A stretch of 64,000 nucleotides of DNA. Origin: Paracoccaceae bacterium. GTDB lineage: Bacteria; Pseudomonadota; Alphaproteobacteria; Rhodobacterales; Rhodobacteraceae. The stretch lies in the NCBI GenBank assembly GCA_002709405.1, contig PAQV01000057.1:1-64000 (forward strand). The letters run 5' to 3'. Shown here piece after piece: positions 8,230 through 17,813 of this stretch. A program made the position numbers and the translations under genes. Within the stretch, counting starts at the first letter, position 1. Each line of letters starts with the position of its first letter. The notes beneath the pieces were generated by a model. The model saw nothing but the letters and a program-made list of their open reading frames with translations. It was not told where the DNA came from and made no database searches.

Positions 8230-9330
8230 ATGCAACGTTATCTGATACTTGCTTCGGCAGGGTGCCTTGTTGCATCCATGGCCCAGGCCGGAGGGATGGA
8301 CCGGTCGGGACAGACAATCGCCCCGCTTTTCGAAGACGGCGGCGAAACCGGATCATATGCAGAGCTGTCATTCGGCTCGATCTACCCGGATGTGTCGGGG
8401 ACGGCACTTGGGACGGATTCGGGCAACATGGCCGAAAACTACCTGCGGTTCGGGGCGGCCTACAAAACCGACCTGTCGGACCGGGTCAGCCTGGCCGTGA
8501 TCTTCGACCAGCCCTATGGCGCGGACGTGGCCTACCCGACGGGCACGGGCTACGTCTTTGCCGGATCGACCGCGAATTTCGAAAGCAACGCGATCACCGG
8601 CATCCTGCGCTACAAGTTCGACAACGGGTTCAGCCTGCACGCGGGCGTTCGGGCGCAAAGCACCGAGGCCGAGGTCTCAATCCCCTATATCGTCGGGTAC
8701 ACGGCCTCCAGTCCCAGCGACACCGGCTTCGGCTATCTTGTTGGCGCGGCTTATGAAAAGCCGGAAATCGCCCTGCGCATCGCCCTGACCTACTTTTCAG
8801 CGATCGAGCATGAAACCGAGGTGACCGAATACACCGGTCTGACCGGGACAACCAACGGCACGACCTCCTTTGAGACGCCCGAGGCGTTCAACCTGGACGT
8901 TCAGACGGGCATTGCCGAAAACACGTTGCTGTTTGGTGGTATCCGCTGGGTCAACTGGGGGGACTTCGCCATCGCCCCGCCCGTCTACAGCGCCCTGATC
9001 GGCAAGCCGATCGTCTACTACAACGGCAACTACACCGCCTATACCCTTGGTATTGGGCGGAAATTCAATGATACGTGGTCGGGCTCCATCGCCATGACCT
9101 ATGAACCGGGCGTCGGCGGATATACCACCAACCTCGGGCCGCATGACGGGATCTTCGGGGTGACCGTGGGCGTGAAATACACCCGCGACCGGTTCACCGT
9201 GTCGGGCGGTCTGAACATGTCCTGGATCGGCGATGCGGAATCCGTGGTCTCGCAGACGCCGCTGGCGACGTCGTCCTTCACCGACAACACCTCGATCGGG
9301 GCAGGTATCAAGATCGGGTACAGCTTCTGA
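8230..9330 (+). CDS. FadL-like outer membrane transport protein (OmpP1 family)
   Basis: A 366-residue precursor with a signal peptide (MQRYLILASAGCLVASMAQA) and a mature part rich in alternating beta-strand patterns, ending in GAGIKIGYSF with a C-terminal Phe, as in outer-membrane barrels. Segments such as AENYLRFGAAYKTDLSDRVS and TWSGSIAMTYEPGVGGY resemble the OmpP1/FadL/TodX family, which lets long-chain fatty acids or other hydrophobic compounds across the outer membrane. The start has GGGAGGA about 5 bases upstream; a longer open frame reaches back to 8113 but would place the signal peptide internally. It is flanked by two EamA transporters. The substrate is not deducible. Confidence 0.8.
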   Translation: MQRYLILASAGCLVASMAQAGGMDRSGQTIAPLFEDGGETGSYAELSFGSIYPDVSGTALGTDSGNMAENYLRFGAAYKTDLSDRVSLAVIFDQPYGADVAYPTGTGYVFAGSTANFESNAITGILRYKFDNGFSLHAGVRAQSTEAEVSIPYIVGYTASSPSDTGFGYLVGAAYEKPEIALRIALTYFSAIEHETEVTEYTGLTGTTNGTTSFETPEAFNLDVQTGIAENTLLFGGIRWVNWGDFAIAPPVYSALIGKPIVYYNGNYTAYTLGIGRKFNDTWSGSIAMTYEPGVGGYTTNLGPHDGIFGVTVGVKYTRDRFTVSGGLNMSWIGDAESVVSQTPLATSSFTDNTSIGAGIKIGYSF

Positions 9331-9415
9331 TCTCTTAGCGCAGGAAGCGGGTCGCCGGTCAGAGGCGGCCCGCATTAGCTGATCGCACCCCGCAATCGCG
9401 CAGCAGGTCGATCAG

Positions 9416-10342
9416 ATGAGCAGCCAAAAGTCCTTTACCCCCCGCGCCTGGGCCGAACTGGGCCTGCTGGCCCTGGTCTGGGGCGCGACTTTCCTGTCGG
9501 TCCGCATCGCCCTGGACGAAATCCCGGTGTTGACCATCGTGCTGCATCGGACATGTTGGGCGGCGCTGGCCTTGTGGATCTGGGTCGCCTGGCGCGGGTT
9601 TGACGTGCCGAAAGACCCGCGCACCTGGGCGGCGTTCGCCGTGATGGGGCTGTTGAACAACGTGCTGCCGTTCGGCCTGATGGCCTGGGGACAGTTGACC
9701 ATCGAAAGCGGGCTGACCGCGATCCTGAACGCGACGACGGCCTTGTTCGGTGTCCTGGTGGCAGCGATCTTCTTTTCAGATGAACGGCTTAGCGCCCGAA
9801 AACTCTCTGGGGTGATGCTGGGCCTGACAGGCGTCGTGCTGGCGATTGGCCCCGACGCATTGAACGGGCTGGACCTGAGATCCCTGGCGCAACTGGCCGT
9901 GATCGGCGGCACCCTGTCATACGCCTTCGCCGGAGCCTGGGGGCGCATCCACCTGTCCGGCTTGCGCCCCGAAGTGGCCGCGGCGGGCATGTTGACGGCC
10001 GCGAGCCTTCTGCTGCTGCCCATCGTCCTGGTGATCGACGGCCCTCCGTCCATGGACCTGACCGGGCGGACCTGGGGCGCGCTCGGATATGGCTCGATCT
10101 GCGGGACGGCGGTGGCCTACCTGCTGTATTACCGAGGCCTGGCGGCGGTTGGCGCGGGAAATCTGCTGATCGTGACCCTGATGATCCCGCCCATCGCGAT
10201 CATCCTGGGCGCGGTGATCCTGGATGAAACGCTGCCCGCCCGTGCCTATGCCGGTTTTGTCCTGCTGGCCCTGGGGTTGATGGTGGTCAACGGGCGGATG
10301 CCCCGCCTGCTTGCCCCGCGCAAGCGGCCACGCACCGGCTAG
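9416..10342 (+). CDS. EamA-family (DMT superfamily) transporter
   Basis: A 308-residue inner-membrane protein with ten predicted spans in two repeats. It opens with FTPRAWAELGLLALVWGATF, and the start of the first EamA repeat (ALVWGATFLSVRIALDEIP) is typical of the family. The last span is followed by a short basic tail (RKRPRTG). It is only distantly similar to the EamA protein at 7236, so this is not a recent duplication. It probably exports a small metabolite. The next gene, pcs, starts 52 bases downstream on the same strand. Confidence 0.88.
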   Translation: MSSQKSFTPRAWAELGLLALVWGATFLSVRIALDEIPVLTIVLHRTCWAALALWIWVAWRGFDVPKDPRTWAAFAVMGLLNNVLPFGLMAWGQLTIESGLTAILNATTALFGVLVAAIFFSDERLSARKLSGVMLGLTGVVLAIGPDALNGLDLRSLAQLAVIGGTLSYAFAGAWGRIHLSGLRPEVAAAGMLTAASLLLLPIVLVIDGPPSMDLTGRTWGALGYGSICGTAVAYLLYYRGLAAVGAGNLLIVTLMIPPIAIILGAVILDETLPARAYAGFVLLALGLMVVNGRMPRLLAPRKRPRTG

Positions 10343-10394
10343 GCCGGCCGCGCGAGGGTTTGCGCTTTGCTCCAGAATCGAGCATGACAGACCC

Positions 10395-11111
10395 ATGACA
10401 ATCGCCGATTTCCCCCAGGCCCCGCGCAAGCGCGCCCTGCTCGTGCACCTGTTGACCGCCTCGGGCGCGGTCTTTGCCATGCTGGCCATGCTCGCGGCCG
10501 TGCAGGCGCAATGGTCGATCATGTTCCTGTGGCTGGTGGTGGCCTTTGCAGTGGATGGGATCGACGGCCCCCTGGCGCGCAAGTACGACGTGAAATCCAA
10601 CGCTCCGCGCTTTGACGGCGTGCTGCTGGACCTGATCATCGACTACCTCACCTATGTCTTCATTCCCGCCTTTGCCCTGTTTCAATCGGGGCTGCTGCCG
10701 GGCTGGACAGGCTGGGTGGCGATCATCGTCGTGACCTTTGCCTCGGCCATGTATTTTGCCGATACCCGCATGAAAACAGAGGATAATTCCTTTCAGGGCT
10801 TCCCCGGTTGCTGGAACATGCTGGTCATCGTCCTGTTCGCCCTGAAGCCCGATTTCTGGGTCATCCTGGGCATCGTCGTGGCGCTTGCCATCACCATGTT
10901 CCTGCCTTTGAAATTCATCCACCCGGTGCGCACCAGGCGCTGGCGCAATGTGTCGCTGCCGATGGCGCTGGCCTGGACCTTCTTCGCCGGATGGGCCGCT
11001 TGGGTCGAGTTTCACCCGCAAAGCTGGGCGCATTGGGGCCTGGTCGTGACCTCAGTCTACCTGACCCTGGCCGGGATCCTGCAACAGATCATACCCGAAC
11101 GCCGGATCTGA
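10395..11111 (+). CDS. pcs: Phosphatidylcholine synthase
   Basis: A 238-residue integral membrane enzyme of the CDP-alcohol phosphatidyltransferase family that condenses CDP-diacylglycerol with choline to make phosphatidylcholine in one step. The family motif appears as DGIDGPLAR, then 12 residues, G, three residues, D, three residues, D (residues about 54-83). The 12-residue spacing (DGX2ARX12GX3DX3D) is the form known from bacterial Pcs, whereas other family members have 8. About eight hydrophobic segments are visible. Together with a choline source this pathway gives PC-containing membranes, usual in Roseobacter-group bacteria. Confidence 0.92.
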   Translation: MTIADFPQAPRKRALLVHLLTASGAVFAMLAMLAAVQAQWSIMFLWLVVAFAVDGIDGPLARKYDVKSNAPRFDGVLLDLIIDYLTYVFIPAFALFQSGLLPGWTGWVAIIVVTFASAMYFADTRMKTEDNSFQGFPGCWNMLVIVLFALKPDFWVILGIVVALAITMFLPLKFIHPVRTRRWRNVSLPMALAWTFFAGWAAWVEFHPQSWAHWGLVVTSVYLTLAGILQQIIPERRI

Positions 11112-11182
11112 CAGGTTCCCTCGGCAGGCCCGGCATATTAAGGAAAGCCGATCTGGAACCGGAAGCAGAAAGAACGGGTGCG

Positions 11183-12052
11183 ATGATCTACAACAGCGCC
11201 GATGAATGGCGGCAGGCCGCGCACAAGCGGATCCTCTTTTACGGCATGTCGGGGCTGGGCAAGACCTACCTTAGCCAAATGCTGCGCGACGACGGCGACT
11301 GGTTCCACTATTCCATCGATTACCGCATCGGCACCCGCTACATGGGCGAATACATCGCCGACAATGCCAAGGCCGAAGCGATGAAGGTCCCCTTCCTGCG
11401 CGAGCTGTTGATGACCGACAGCATCTACATCGGGTCCAACATCACCTTCCAGAACCTCAAGCCCGTCGCCGCCTACCTGGGCAAACCGGGCGATCCGGAT
11501 CGGGGCGGGGTCGAGATCGAGGAATACCGCCGCCGCCAGGACCAGTTCGAACAGGCCGAGATCAAGGCCCTGATGGACACCGGCTATTTCATCGAACGGG
11601 CCGAGCGGCTTTACGGCTATCCGAATTTCATCTGCGACACCGGCGGGTCGATCTGCGAATGGGCGGACCCGGACGATCCCGAAGATCCGCTGCTGACCGA
11701 ATTGTCCCAGCATTGCCTGATGATCTGGATCGAAGGATCCGAGGCGCACACCGAAGAGCTTGTCCGCCGCTTCGACCGGGCGCCCAAGCCGATGGCCTAC
11801 CAGCCCGATTTCCTGTCCCGCATGTGGGATGCCTACCTGGCCGAATTTGCCGTGGCCCCCGACAAGGTCGACCCCGACAGCTTTATCCGCTGGACCTATG
11901 CCAAGGCCCTGGCCCATCGTCAGCCGCGCTACCGGGCCATGTCGCGCTGGGGGGTCACGGTATCGGCAGACGACGTCCGTCACGTGCAAAGCACCGATCA
12001 ATTCGAAGACTTGATCGCCGCCTCCCTTGAGAAGAAGGCGCTTGGCGGCTAA
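11183..12052 (+). CDS. P-loop ATPase of unknown role
   Basis: A 289-residue cytoplasmic protein with a Walker A motif [10 protein letters not shown] (about residues 19-28) near the N-terminus. After it come [20 protein letters not shown] and a region with [15 protein letters not shown], in which the Asp and Cys residues may be functional. The C-terminal third is helical. It resembles nucleoside-kinase or AAA-like ATPases that I cannot name more closely; the substrate is unknown. The start is an ATG at 11183; a long open frame extends upstream but overlaps pcs out of frame. It lies between pcs and metA, 35 bases before metA, so the two may be co-transcribed. Confidence 0.75.
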   Translation: MIYNSADEWRQAAHKRILFYGMSGLGKTYLSQMLRDDGDWFHYSIDYRIGTRYMGEYIADNAKAEAMKVPFLRELLMTDSIYIGSNITFQNLKPVAAYLGKPGDPDRGGVEIEEYRRRQDQFEQAEIKALMDTGYFIERAERLYGYPNFICDTGGSICEWADPDDPEDPLLTELSQHCLMIWIEGSEAHTEELVRRFDRAPKPMAYQPDFLSRMWDAYLAEFAVAPDKVDPDSFIRWTYAKALAHRQPRYRAMSRWGVTVSADDVRHVQSTDQFEDLIAASLEKKALGG

Positions 12053-12087
12053 GCCGGAACTTCCGGAAACGTCCAAGGATCTGCCAG

Positions 12088-13032
12088 ATGCCCATCAAAC
12101 TGCCCTCTGACCTGCCCGCCTATCGTACGTTGCAGAACGAGGGCGTCATGGTCATGCCAGAGGACAAGGCGGTGCATCAGGACATCCGGCCGATGCGCAT
12201 CGGGTTGCTGAACCTGATGCCCAAGAAGATCCAGACGGAAACGCAATTTGCGCGCCTGCTGGGGGCCACCCCCCTGCAGGTCGAGCTGACCTTGATGCGC
12301 ATGACCGACCATCAGCCGCGCAACACTTCGTCGGAACACATTGATTCCTTTTATGAAACCTTCTCCGAGGTCGCCGAAAGCGGGCGCAAGTTCGACGGTA
12401 TGATCATCACCGGCGCGCCGGTCGAACAGCTGGATTACGAAGAGGTCACCTACTGGGACGAGCTGGCCCAAGTCTTCGACTGGACGCAGGACCATGTGCA
12501 TTCGATCTTCGGCGTCTGCTGGGGGGCGATGGCGATGATCAACCACTTCCACGGTATCGACAAGCACCCGCTGAAAAAGAAGGCTTTCGGCTGTTTCCGG
12601 CACCAGAACATGGCCCCGGCCTCGCCCTATCTTCAGGGCTTTGCCGATGATTTCGTCGTGCCGGTCAGCCGCTGGACCGAAATGCGCCAGGATGAGATCG
12701 ACCGGGGCGAAGGGCTGATCACCCTGCTGGGCTCGGACGAGGTCGGGCCCTGCCTGGTGCAGGACCCCAACCACCGAGCGCTTTATATCTTCAACCACCT
12801 GGAATACGACAGCGACACCCTGAAACAGGAATACGATCGCGACGTGGCCGCGGGCCAGGACATCGAGGTGCCCCGCAATTACTATCCGGACGACGATCCG
12901 ACCCGGCCTCCGCTGAACCGCTGGCGCAGCCATGCGCATCTTCTTTACGGCAACTGGATCTCTGAGCTGTACCTGACAACGCCCTTCGACATCACCGAGA
13001 TCGGCGTCAGCTCGACCGACCTGCGGATCTGA
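12088..13032 (+). CDS. metA: Homoserine O-acyltransferase (MetA family), predicted acetyl-CoA type
   Basis: First committed step of methionine synthesis: acylation of homoserine. The protein has 314 residues with the catalytic Cys in FGVCWG (residue 144) and the His/Glu pair in FNHLEYD (237 and 239), the layout of the MetA glutaminase-like fold. Residue 113, in the segment GAPVE, is Glu. At the equivalent position (111 in characterised enzymes) Glu is associated with acetyl-CoA and Gly with succinyl-CoA, so acetyl-homoserine is the predicted product despite the usual name homoserine O-succinyltransferase. No SAM riboswitch could be recognised in the short 35-base gap upstream. Confidence 0.95.
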   Translation: MPIKLPSDLPAYRTLQNEGVMVMPEDKAVHQDIRPMRIGLLNLMPKKIQTETQFARLLGATPLQVELTLMRMTDHQPRNTSSEHIDSFYETFSEVAESGRKFDGMIITGAPVEQLDYEEVTYWDELAQVFDWTQDHVHSIFGVCWGAMAMINHFHGIDKHPLKKKAFGCFRHQNMAPASPYLQGFADDFVVPVSRWTEMRQDEIDRGEGLITLLGSDEVGPCLVQDPNHRALYIFNHLEYDSDTLKQEYDRDVAAGQDIEVPRNYYPDDDPTRPPLNRWRSHAHLLYGNWISELYLTTPFDITEIGVSSTDLRI

Positions 13033-13132
13033 TCGCGGGGCACGGGGGGGCGATCCGCTGCGGGCCGCATCATGTGGGCCGCCCTGTCGCGCGGGTTTGC
13101 GTTAAAGGCCTTAACATTCCATATAGGACCCC

Positions 13133-14026
13133 ATGAACAGCCCCAAGGACCCGGCCATGTCCCTGCCCTTCGACGGTGCCATCAGCGCCTTTTACGCCAC
13201 CACCGCACCGGACCATATCCGCGAGGCCATCAAGGACACCCGGACCAAGGACATCATCGAGCCGACCTACCCCTATGACAAACGCCTGGGCGGCAGCGCC
13301 TATTCCGAGGCCTTCGACAAGTTGCAGATCGAACTGGTCAAGATGCAGGCCTGGGCCAAGAAGACCGGCCAGCGCATCGCCATCGTCTTCGAGGGCCGGG
13401 ACGCGGCGGGCAAGGGCGGCACGATCAAGCGGTTCCGTGAAAACCTGAACCCGCGCGGGGCGCGCGTGGTGGCCCTGGCCAAACCCTCGGACGCCGAGGC
13501 CTCTCAGTGGTACTTCCAACGTTATATCAATCATTTACCGTCCGGTGGAGAGATCGTTTTCTTTGACCGCTCTTGGTACAATCGTGGGGTGGTCGAACAT
13601 GTTTTCGACTTTTGTGCGGCCGAAGAGCGGGAACGGTTCTTCCGCCAGGTCATACCCTTTGAACAGGCGCTGGTGAACGACGGGATCATGCTGTTCAAAC
13701 TGTGGCTGAACGTCGGTCGGGCCGAACAATTGCGCCGCTTCCTGGCCCGCGAACAGGACCCGCTGAAACACTGGAAGCTCAGTCGGATCGACGTGGAAGG
13801 CCTGGGCAAGTGGGACGCTTACACCAGCGCCATCGCCGAGACCCTGACCCGGTCCCACGGAACACTGACCCCGTGGACGATCATCCGCAGCGACGACAAG
13901 CGCCGGGCACGGCTGGCGGCGATCCAGCACGTGCTGGCGGGGCTGGACTACGACGGCAAGGATGCCAAGGCCGTGGGCCAGCCCGATCCAAAGATCATCG
14001 GAGGCCTGGACCTCTGGGATGCCTAA
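13133..14026 (+). CDS. ppk2: Polyphosphate kinase 2
   Basis: A 297-residue cytoplasmic PPK2-family enzyme that transfers phosphate between polyphosphate and nucleoside di- or monophosphates. Walker A is GRDAAGKGGT (residues 88-97) and the Walker B region is FFDRSWYNRG (143-152); a lid-like segment LSRIDVEGLGKWDAY follows. Single-domain PPK2 enzymes with this pattern usually favour nucleotide formation from polyphosphate, but the subclass cannot be settled by eye. The start has AGGA about 7 bases upstream; a second ATG at 13157 is possible. The 3' end overlaps the next gene by 8 bases, so the two are translationally coupled. Confidence 0.93.
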   Translation: MNSPKDPAMSLPFDGAISAFYATTAPDHIREAIKDTRTKDIIEPTYPYDKRLGGSAYSEAFDKLQIELVKMQAWAKKTGQRIAIVFEGRDAAGKGGTIKRFRENLNPRGARVVALAKPSDAEASQWYFQRYINHLPSGGEIVFFDRSWYNRGVVEHVFDFCAAEERERFFRQVIPFEQALVNDGIMLFKLWLNVGRAEQLRRFLAREQDPLKHWKLSRIDVEGLGKWDAYTSAIAETLTRSHGTLTPWTIIRSDDKRRARLAAIQHVLAGLDYDGKDAKAVGQPDPKIIGGLDLWDA

Positions 14027-14633
14027 GCGCGGCTATCACCACGGCAACCTCCGCCAGGCGCTGGTCGAGGCCGCCCTTGGCCTGATCGAAGAGAAAGGAC
14101 CGACCGGATTCACCCTCTCGCAGGCGGCGAAACAGGCCGGGGTCACGCCGGCCGCCGTCTATCGCCATTTCGCCGGACGCGAGGATCTAATCGCCGAGGT
14201 GGCCCGGCAGGGCTATGAAATCTTCGCCGACGTCATCCAGTATGCCTACGACACCGGCCAGCCCTCGGCCCTGGCCGCGTTCGAGGCCACCGGCCGGGCC
14301 TACCTGGCCTTTGCCCGCAAATATCCCGGCCATTACATCGCCATGTTCGAAAGCGGGATTTCGTCGAACCGAACGCCGGGCCTGGCTGCTGCCGCCTCGC
14401 GCGCCCGGTCGGTGCTGGAAAAGGCGGCCGAGGATCTGTCCCGGCACATCCCGCCCGAACGCCGGCCCCCCCCGTCGATGTTTTCGGCCCATATCTGGGC
14501 GATGAGCCACGGCGTCGTGGAGCTTTATGCCCGTGGCCCCGGTGCCCAGTCGCCCTTCCCGCCCGAAGATCTTCTGGAAAGCGGCATTGGCATCTACCTG
14601 CGCGGCCTGGGCCTGATCCCGCCAGATGCCTGA
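14019..14633 (+). CDS. TetR-family transcriptional regulator
   Basis: A 204-residue regulator. The N-terminal helix-turn-helix spans about residues 8-55, with YHHGNLRQALVEAALGLIEE and the recognition part GVTPAAVYRHF. The C-terminal ligand domain resembles the TetR C-terminal WHG-type domain (HIWAMSHGVVELYARG). The start codon lies inside the last codons of ppk2 in another frame, giving an 8-base overlap. It may regulate ppk2 or an unlinked target. The ligand is unknown. Confidence 0.88.
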   Translation: MPKRGYHHGNLRQALVEAALGLIEEKGPTGFTLSQAAKQAGVTPAAVYRHFAGREDLIAEVARQGYEIFADVIQYAYDTGQPSALAAFEATGRAYLAFARKYPGHYIAMFESGISSNRTPGLAAAASRARSVLEKAAEDLSRHIPPERRPPPSMFSAHIWAMSHGVVELYARGPGAQSPFPPEDLLESGIGIYLRGLGLIPPDA

Positions 14634-14660
14634 CGGAACTTTGTCTGGCAGACGGGGTGC

Positions 14661-15590
14661 CTAAAGCGCCGAGCGCATCGGATACCGCCGCCGCCCCTTG
14701 GCCCCGATCCATTTCTTCCGCCAATCGCGGAAGGTCGTCTTTTGCAGGACCCCAGGCAACCGCGCCTGGACCTCCCGGTAATAGGCCGGCACCGCCTGCC
14801 GCTGCCAGGGTTTGCCGCGCCGCCCGGCGAAGTGGATGATCGCCGGATCGTCGCGCGCGGCTTCCAGGTCAGCCACGGAATAGACCGATTGCAGATAGGC
14901 CCAGTCGCGCGACTGGGTCACGTCGTCCAGCTCGTAGATGTCCTCCAGGACCATGGTGTCGAAGGGCAAGCGCAGGATGCTGTCAGACGCGATGTTGACC
15001 ACGTCGAGATCGAAGAACTTCAGCCGATCGCCCACCTGCTCGATGACATCGAAATATCGCTGCACCGCGCCCTGCGCCCTAAGACGCGGCAGGTTCATCA
15101 CCATGAAGGCGGAATTGAAAATCGCGTCGTTGGTGTTTTCGGGAAAATACTTGTGGGTCAGGTTGTCGGGCGAATTGCCCTCGGCCGCGACCCCGGCCCA
15201 GTCATGCCCGTCCAGGTCCAGCGCCCAGTAAGGCTGCATGTCCTTGAGGAAAAACACGTCGACGTCGCAATAGATGACCCGGTCCAGGTCGGCTAGAACT
15301 TCGGACGCCAGCAGGCGGAAATAGACGATTTCGGTCCAGCTGCCCGAGTTGCGCGGCGCGCCGTCGAACCGGTCTGGCCGGATTTCGTGGAATATGACGT
15401 TGTGGCGCGTGCCCGTGTACAGGCTTTCGATTCCGGCGCGCACCGGGTCCGGCAGGCCCGGGTGAAAGACATGGACATGGTAAACGGTGTCTTCGGCCGC
15501 CGCGTCCAGCAGCGACAGCATCGTCACCCCGGCCCCCAGCCGGATGCGGTCGTCGAAACAGAACAGCATGTGAATGTCAGTCACAGGCAA
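14661..15590 (-). CDS. Glycosyltransferase family 8 protein
   Basis: A 309-residue cytoplasmic enzyme. The GT8 metal-binding motif is in DRVIYCDVDVFFLKD (DVD at about residues 109-111), and the C-terminal HFAGRRGKPWQR matches the HxGxxKPW signature that also helps bind the divalent metal. GT8 enzymes use UDP-glucose or UDP-galactose to extend lipopolysaccharide core or other glycans with retention of configuration. The 5' end overlaps the upstream glycosyltransferase-like gene by 14 bases, so the two form an operon. A likely role is surface glycan assembly; the acceptor is unknown. Confidence 0.88.
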   Translation of the reverse strand: MPVTDIHMLFCFDDRIRLGAGVTMLSLLDAAAEDTVYHVHVFHPGLPDPVRAGIESLYTGTRHNVIFHEIRPDRFDGAPRNSGSWTEIVYFRLLASEVLADLDRVIYCDVDVFFLKDMQPYWALDLDGHDWAGVAAEGNSPDNLTHKYFPENTNDAIFNSAFMVMNLPRLRAQGAVQRYFDVIEQVGDRLKFFDLDVVNIASDSILRLPFDTMVLEDIYELDDVTQSRDWAYLQSVYSVADLEAARDDPAIIHFAGRRGKPWQRQAVPAYYREVQARLPGVLQKTTFRDWRKKWIGAKGRRRYPMRSAL

Positions 15591-16656
15591 GGCTCCTCAG
15601 GTTGGAGAGTGACCGTTCGTAAAGCGCCGTGGCCGTGGCGTCCATCCCGGCCTGCAGGGCGGCATAACTGGCCGCGTCCATGGCAATCGCCCGGGACATC
15701 GCCCCAAAGAGGCCCGCATCGTCGCCATAGACAAGGGCGTTCAGGGGCGTGAACAGGGTCCGATGGGCAAAGGCCTCTTGCACGAGGATCGGCTTGGTGA
15801 ATCCGTAGGCCAGCTGAAACGCCCCCGAGGTGCCGCCCGTCCGGTAGAAATCGTGATCGGGATTGTCGGCCTGAAACGAGGTCAGCAGGAAATCCGCCGC
15901 CTCGACTTCGTTGTACATGGCATGAAACGGCAGGCGGCCCAGAAGGGTGACATGGTCGCGCAGGGCCTCGGGCACCGGATCCTTGCCGGGTTTGCCGATC
16001 ACGCGGATCTCGAACCCCGTCTCTCCGGCATCCAGCAGCTTTTGCGCGGTGTCGAAGACCAGCGGCGCATTGCCCCGGTGCGACCGCACCGCGCCGACCA
16101 TGACAAAGACCGTGCGTCCGCCGGATTTCGGGCGCACCTGGACCGGGCCGAAATCATGCGGATTGACCACGACCGAGCGCGCGCCCTTGTAGTCAAGCGT
16201 GCGCAGGGTGATCGTTTTCGGATCCCACACGCCCCGATCCAACCGAGCCCGGGCATCGTGATCGACCAGCAGGATACGCTCGGGCCGGGGCTCTCCGAAA
16301 ACGCGGGCCAGGTCCACGCGGCCGTCCGGCCCGTCGGGCAACTTGCCGGCGGTCGTCACCAGAACCCCGGCCGCCTGGCGCACCTCGGGGCGTTTCACGA
16401 ACCGGCGGATCTGCCGCTGGCTCAGCCCGCCATGGCGGATACCGGTGGCATCAAACCGCGCGAAAAGGCCTTCGTCCAGCCGCGCCGGGGTCATCAGCAC
16501 CAGCACCTCGAAGCCAAGGTCGCGCAGGTAGCGCGCATAGCCCGGCACGATTTCCCCATGGCTTTTCGAACAGGGCTCCCACAGGACAAAGGTGTCCGGG
16601 CCGACCTCTGGCCACGGATCGAAGAGCCGTTTGAACCGGCCGATCATCTGGCCCAT
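15577..16656 (-). CDS. Probable GT-B glycosyltransferase
   Basis: A 359-residue protein without signal peptide. The N-terminal half includes EPCSKSHGEIVPGYARYL and a long central section with LVDHDARARLDRGVW. The C-terminal half, with FEIRVIGKPGKDPVPEAL and VTLLGRLPFHAMYNEVEAAD, looks like the nucleotide-sugar-binding domain of a GT4-like enzyme. The family is not certain. The start at 16656 has GGAGA about 7 bases upstream; an open extension to 16761 runs through the rpsI terminator region and is rejected. It overlaps the GT8 gene by 14 bases, which supports a shared role in surface glycan synthesis. Confidence 0.65.
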   Translation of the reverse strand: MGQMIGRFKRLFDPWPEVGPDTFVLWEPCSKSHGEIVPGYARYLRDLGFEVLVLMTPARLDEGLFARFDATGIRHGGLSQRQIRRFVKRPEVRQAAGVLVTTAGKLPDGPDGRVDLARVFGEPRPERILLVDHDARARLDRGVWDPKTITLRTLDYKGARSVVVNPHDFGPVQVRPKSGGRTVFVMVGAVRSHRGNAPLVFDTAQKLLDAGETGFEIRVIGKPGKDPVPEALRDHVTLLGRLPFHAMYNEVEAADFLLTSFQADNPDHDFYRTGGTSGAFQLAYGFTKPILVQEAFAHRTLFTPLNALVYGDDAGLFGAMSRAIAMDAASYAALQAGMDATATALYERSLSNLRSLACD

Positions 16657-16733
16657 GGCGTGTCTCCGTTTCCCATGACGCGGGTTTAGCCCGCCGCCGG
16701 ACCGGGGGCCAGTCCACAGATGCCCCGAACGGC

Positions 16734-16757
16734 AAAAGGGCCGCCCGAAGGCGACCC
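16734..16757 (-). terminator. Terminator of the rplM-rpsI operon
   Basis: On the minus strand this reads GGGTCGCC-TTCG-GGCGGCCC-TTTT: an 8-bp stem with one GT wobble, a UUCG tetraloop and a T run, 28 bases after the rpsI stop. Confidence 0.85.
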
Positions 16758-16784
16758 CCAATCTCTGCGATCGTTTTCGAAGAC

Positions 16785-17279
16785 TTAACGCTTCGAGAAC
16801 TGGAAGCTGCGGCGAGCTTTCGCGCGGCCGTATTTCTTCCGTTCGACCACGCGGCTGTCGCGGGTCAGGAAGCCTGCGGCTTTCAGGGCACCGCGCAGCG
16901 ACGGATCGTACAGCTGCAGCGCCTTCGAGATGCCGTGCTTGACCGCACCGGCCTGACCCGACAGACCACCGCCCTTGACGGTTGCCATCACGTCGAACTG
17001 GCCTTCGACGCCAGCGACGGTGAACGGCTGGCGCAGGATCATCTGCAGAACGGGCCGACCGAAGTAGGCTTCGATTTCCTTGCCGTTCACGGTCACCTTG
17101 CCGGAACCGGGCTTGATCCAGACGCGTGCGACGGCGTCCTTCCGCTTGCCGGTGGCATAGGAGCGACCCAGCGAATCCCGCACGGGCTCGCGGTTGATCT
17201 CTTCTTCGGTGGCCAGAACGGCACCGGTCTCGGTCACGGCCGCTTCGAGGCCTTCGAGCGTCTTGATTTCCTCAGCCAT
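16785..17279 (-). CDS. rpsI: 30S ribosomal protein S9
   Basis: A 164-residue ribosomal protein uS9. The core holds [17 protein letters not shown] and [19 protein letters not shown], and the C-terminus [17 protein letters not shown] is the tail that reaches the P-site tRNA. An acidic N-terminal extension of about 35 residues precedes the core, as in many alphaproteobacteria. It is the second gene of the conserved rplM-rpsI operon, 5 bases after rplM. Confidence 0.98.
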   Translation of the reverse strand: MAEEIKTLEGLEAAVTETGAVLATEEEINREPVRDSLGRSYATGKRKDAVARVWIKPGSGKVTVNGKEIEAYFGRPVLQMILRQPFTVAGVEGQFDVMATVKGGGLSGQAGAVKHGISKALQLYDPSLRGALKAAGFLTRDSRVVERKKYGRAKARRSFQFSKR

Positions 17280-17284
17280 CCGTC

Positions 17285-17743
17285 TCAGCTCCGGGTGTTT
17301 TTCTTGTTCATCGCCTTGACGTCGAGCACTTCGGGGCTTTGTGCCTCGTGCGGGTGCTCGGTGCCGGCGTAGATGCGCAGATTGGTCATCTGCTGACGCG
17401 ACAGGCGGTTGCCGGGAAGCATGCGCTTGACGGCCTGGAAGACCACGCGCTCGGGGTGCGCGCCGTCCAGGATCTGCTGCTTGGTGCGGCTTTTGATCCC
17501 GCCGGGGTGGCCGGTATGCCAGTAGAAGTGTTCGTCACGCTTCTTGCCGGTCATCTGCACCTTGTCGGCGTTGATGATGATGACGTTGTCGCCCATATCC
17601 ATGTGCGGAGTGAAGGTCGCCTTGTGCTTGCCGCGCAGGCGCATCGCAACGATCGAGGCAAGACGGCCCAGGACAACGCCCTCGGCGTCGATCAGGATCC
17701 ACTTCTTGTCGATGTCTGCGTGTTTTGCAGAAAAGGTTTTCAT
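17285..17743 (-). CDS. rplM: 50S ribosomal protein L13
   Basis: A 152-residue ribosomal protein uL13 that helps initiate assembly of the large subunit. Signature segments are [32 protein letters not shown] and [12 protein letters not shown]. It is the first gene of the rplM-rpsI operon. A good promoter and a leader hairpin lie upstream, so autogenous control by L13 as known in E. coli is possible. Confidence 0.98.
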   Translation of the reverse strand: MKTFSAKHADIDKKWILIDAEGVVLGRLASIVAMRLRGKHKATFTPHMDMGDNVIIINADKVQMTGKKRDEHFYWHTGHPGGIKSRTKQQILDGAHPERVVFQAVKRMLPGNRLSRQQMTNLRIYAGTEHPHEAQSPEVLDVKAMNKKNTRS

Positions 17744-17772
17744 TGCAGGACAGCCCTGGTTTTGATTGGAAA

Positions 17773-17795
17773 GACCGGCGCCTTTCGGGCCGGTC
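17773..17795 (-). promoter_or_regulatory. Leader hairpin of rplM
   Basis: GACCGGC / GCCGGTC form a 7-bp stem with a 9-base loop in the 5' leader, 30 bases before the rplM start. It is a candidate for L13 autogenous control, on the model of the E. coli rplM leader; the match is by position and hairpin only. Confidence 0.4.
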
Positions 17796-17813
17796 CGTTA
17801 TTTCGATCGTGGG

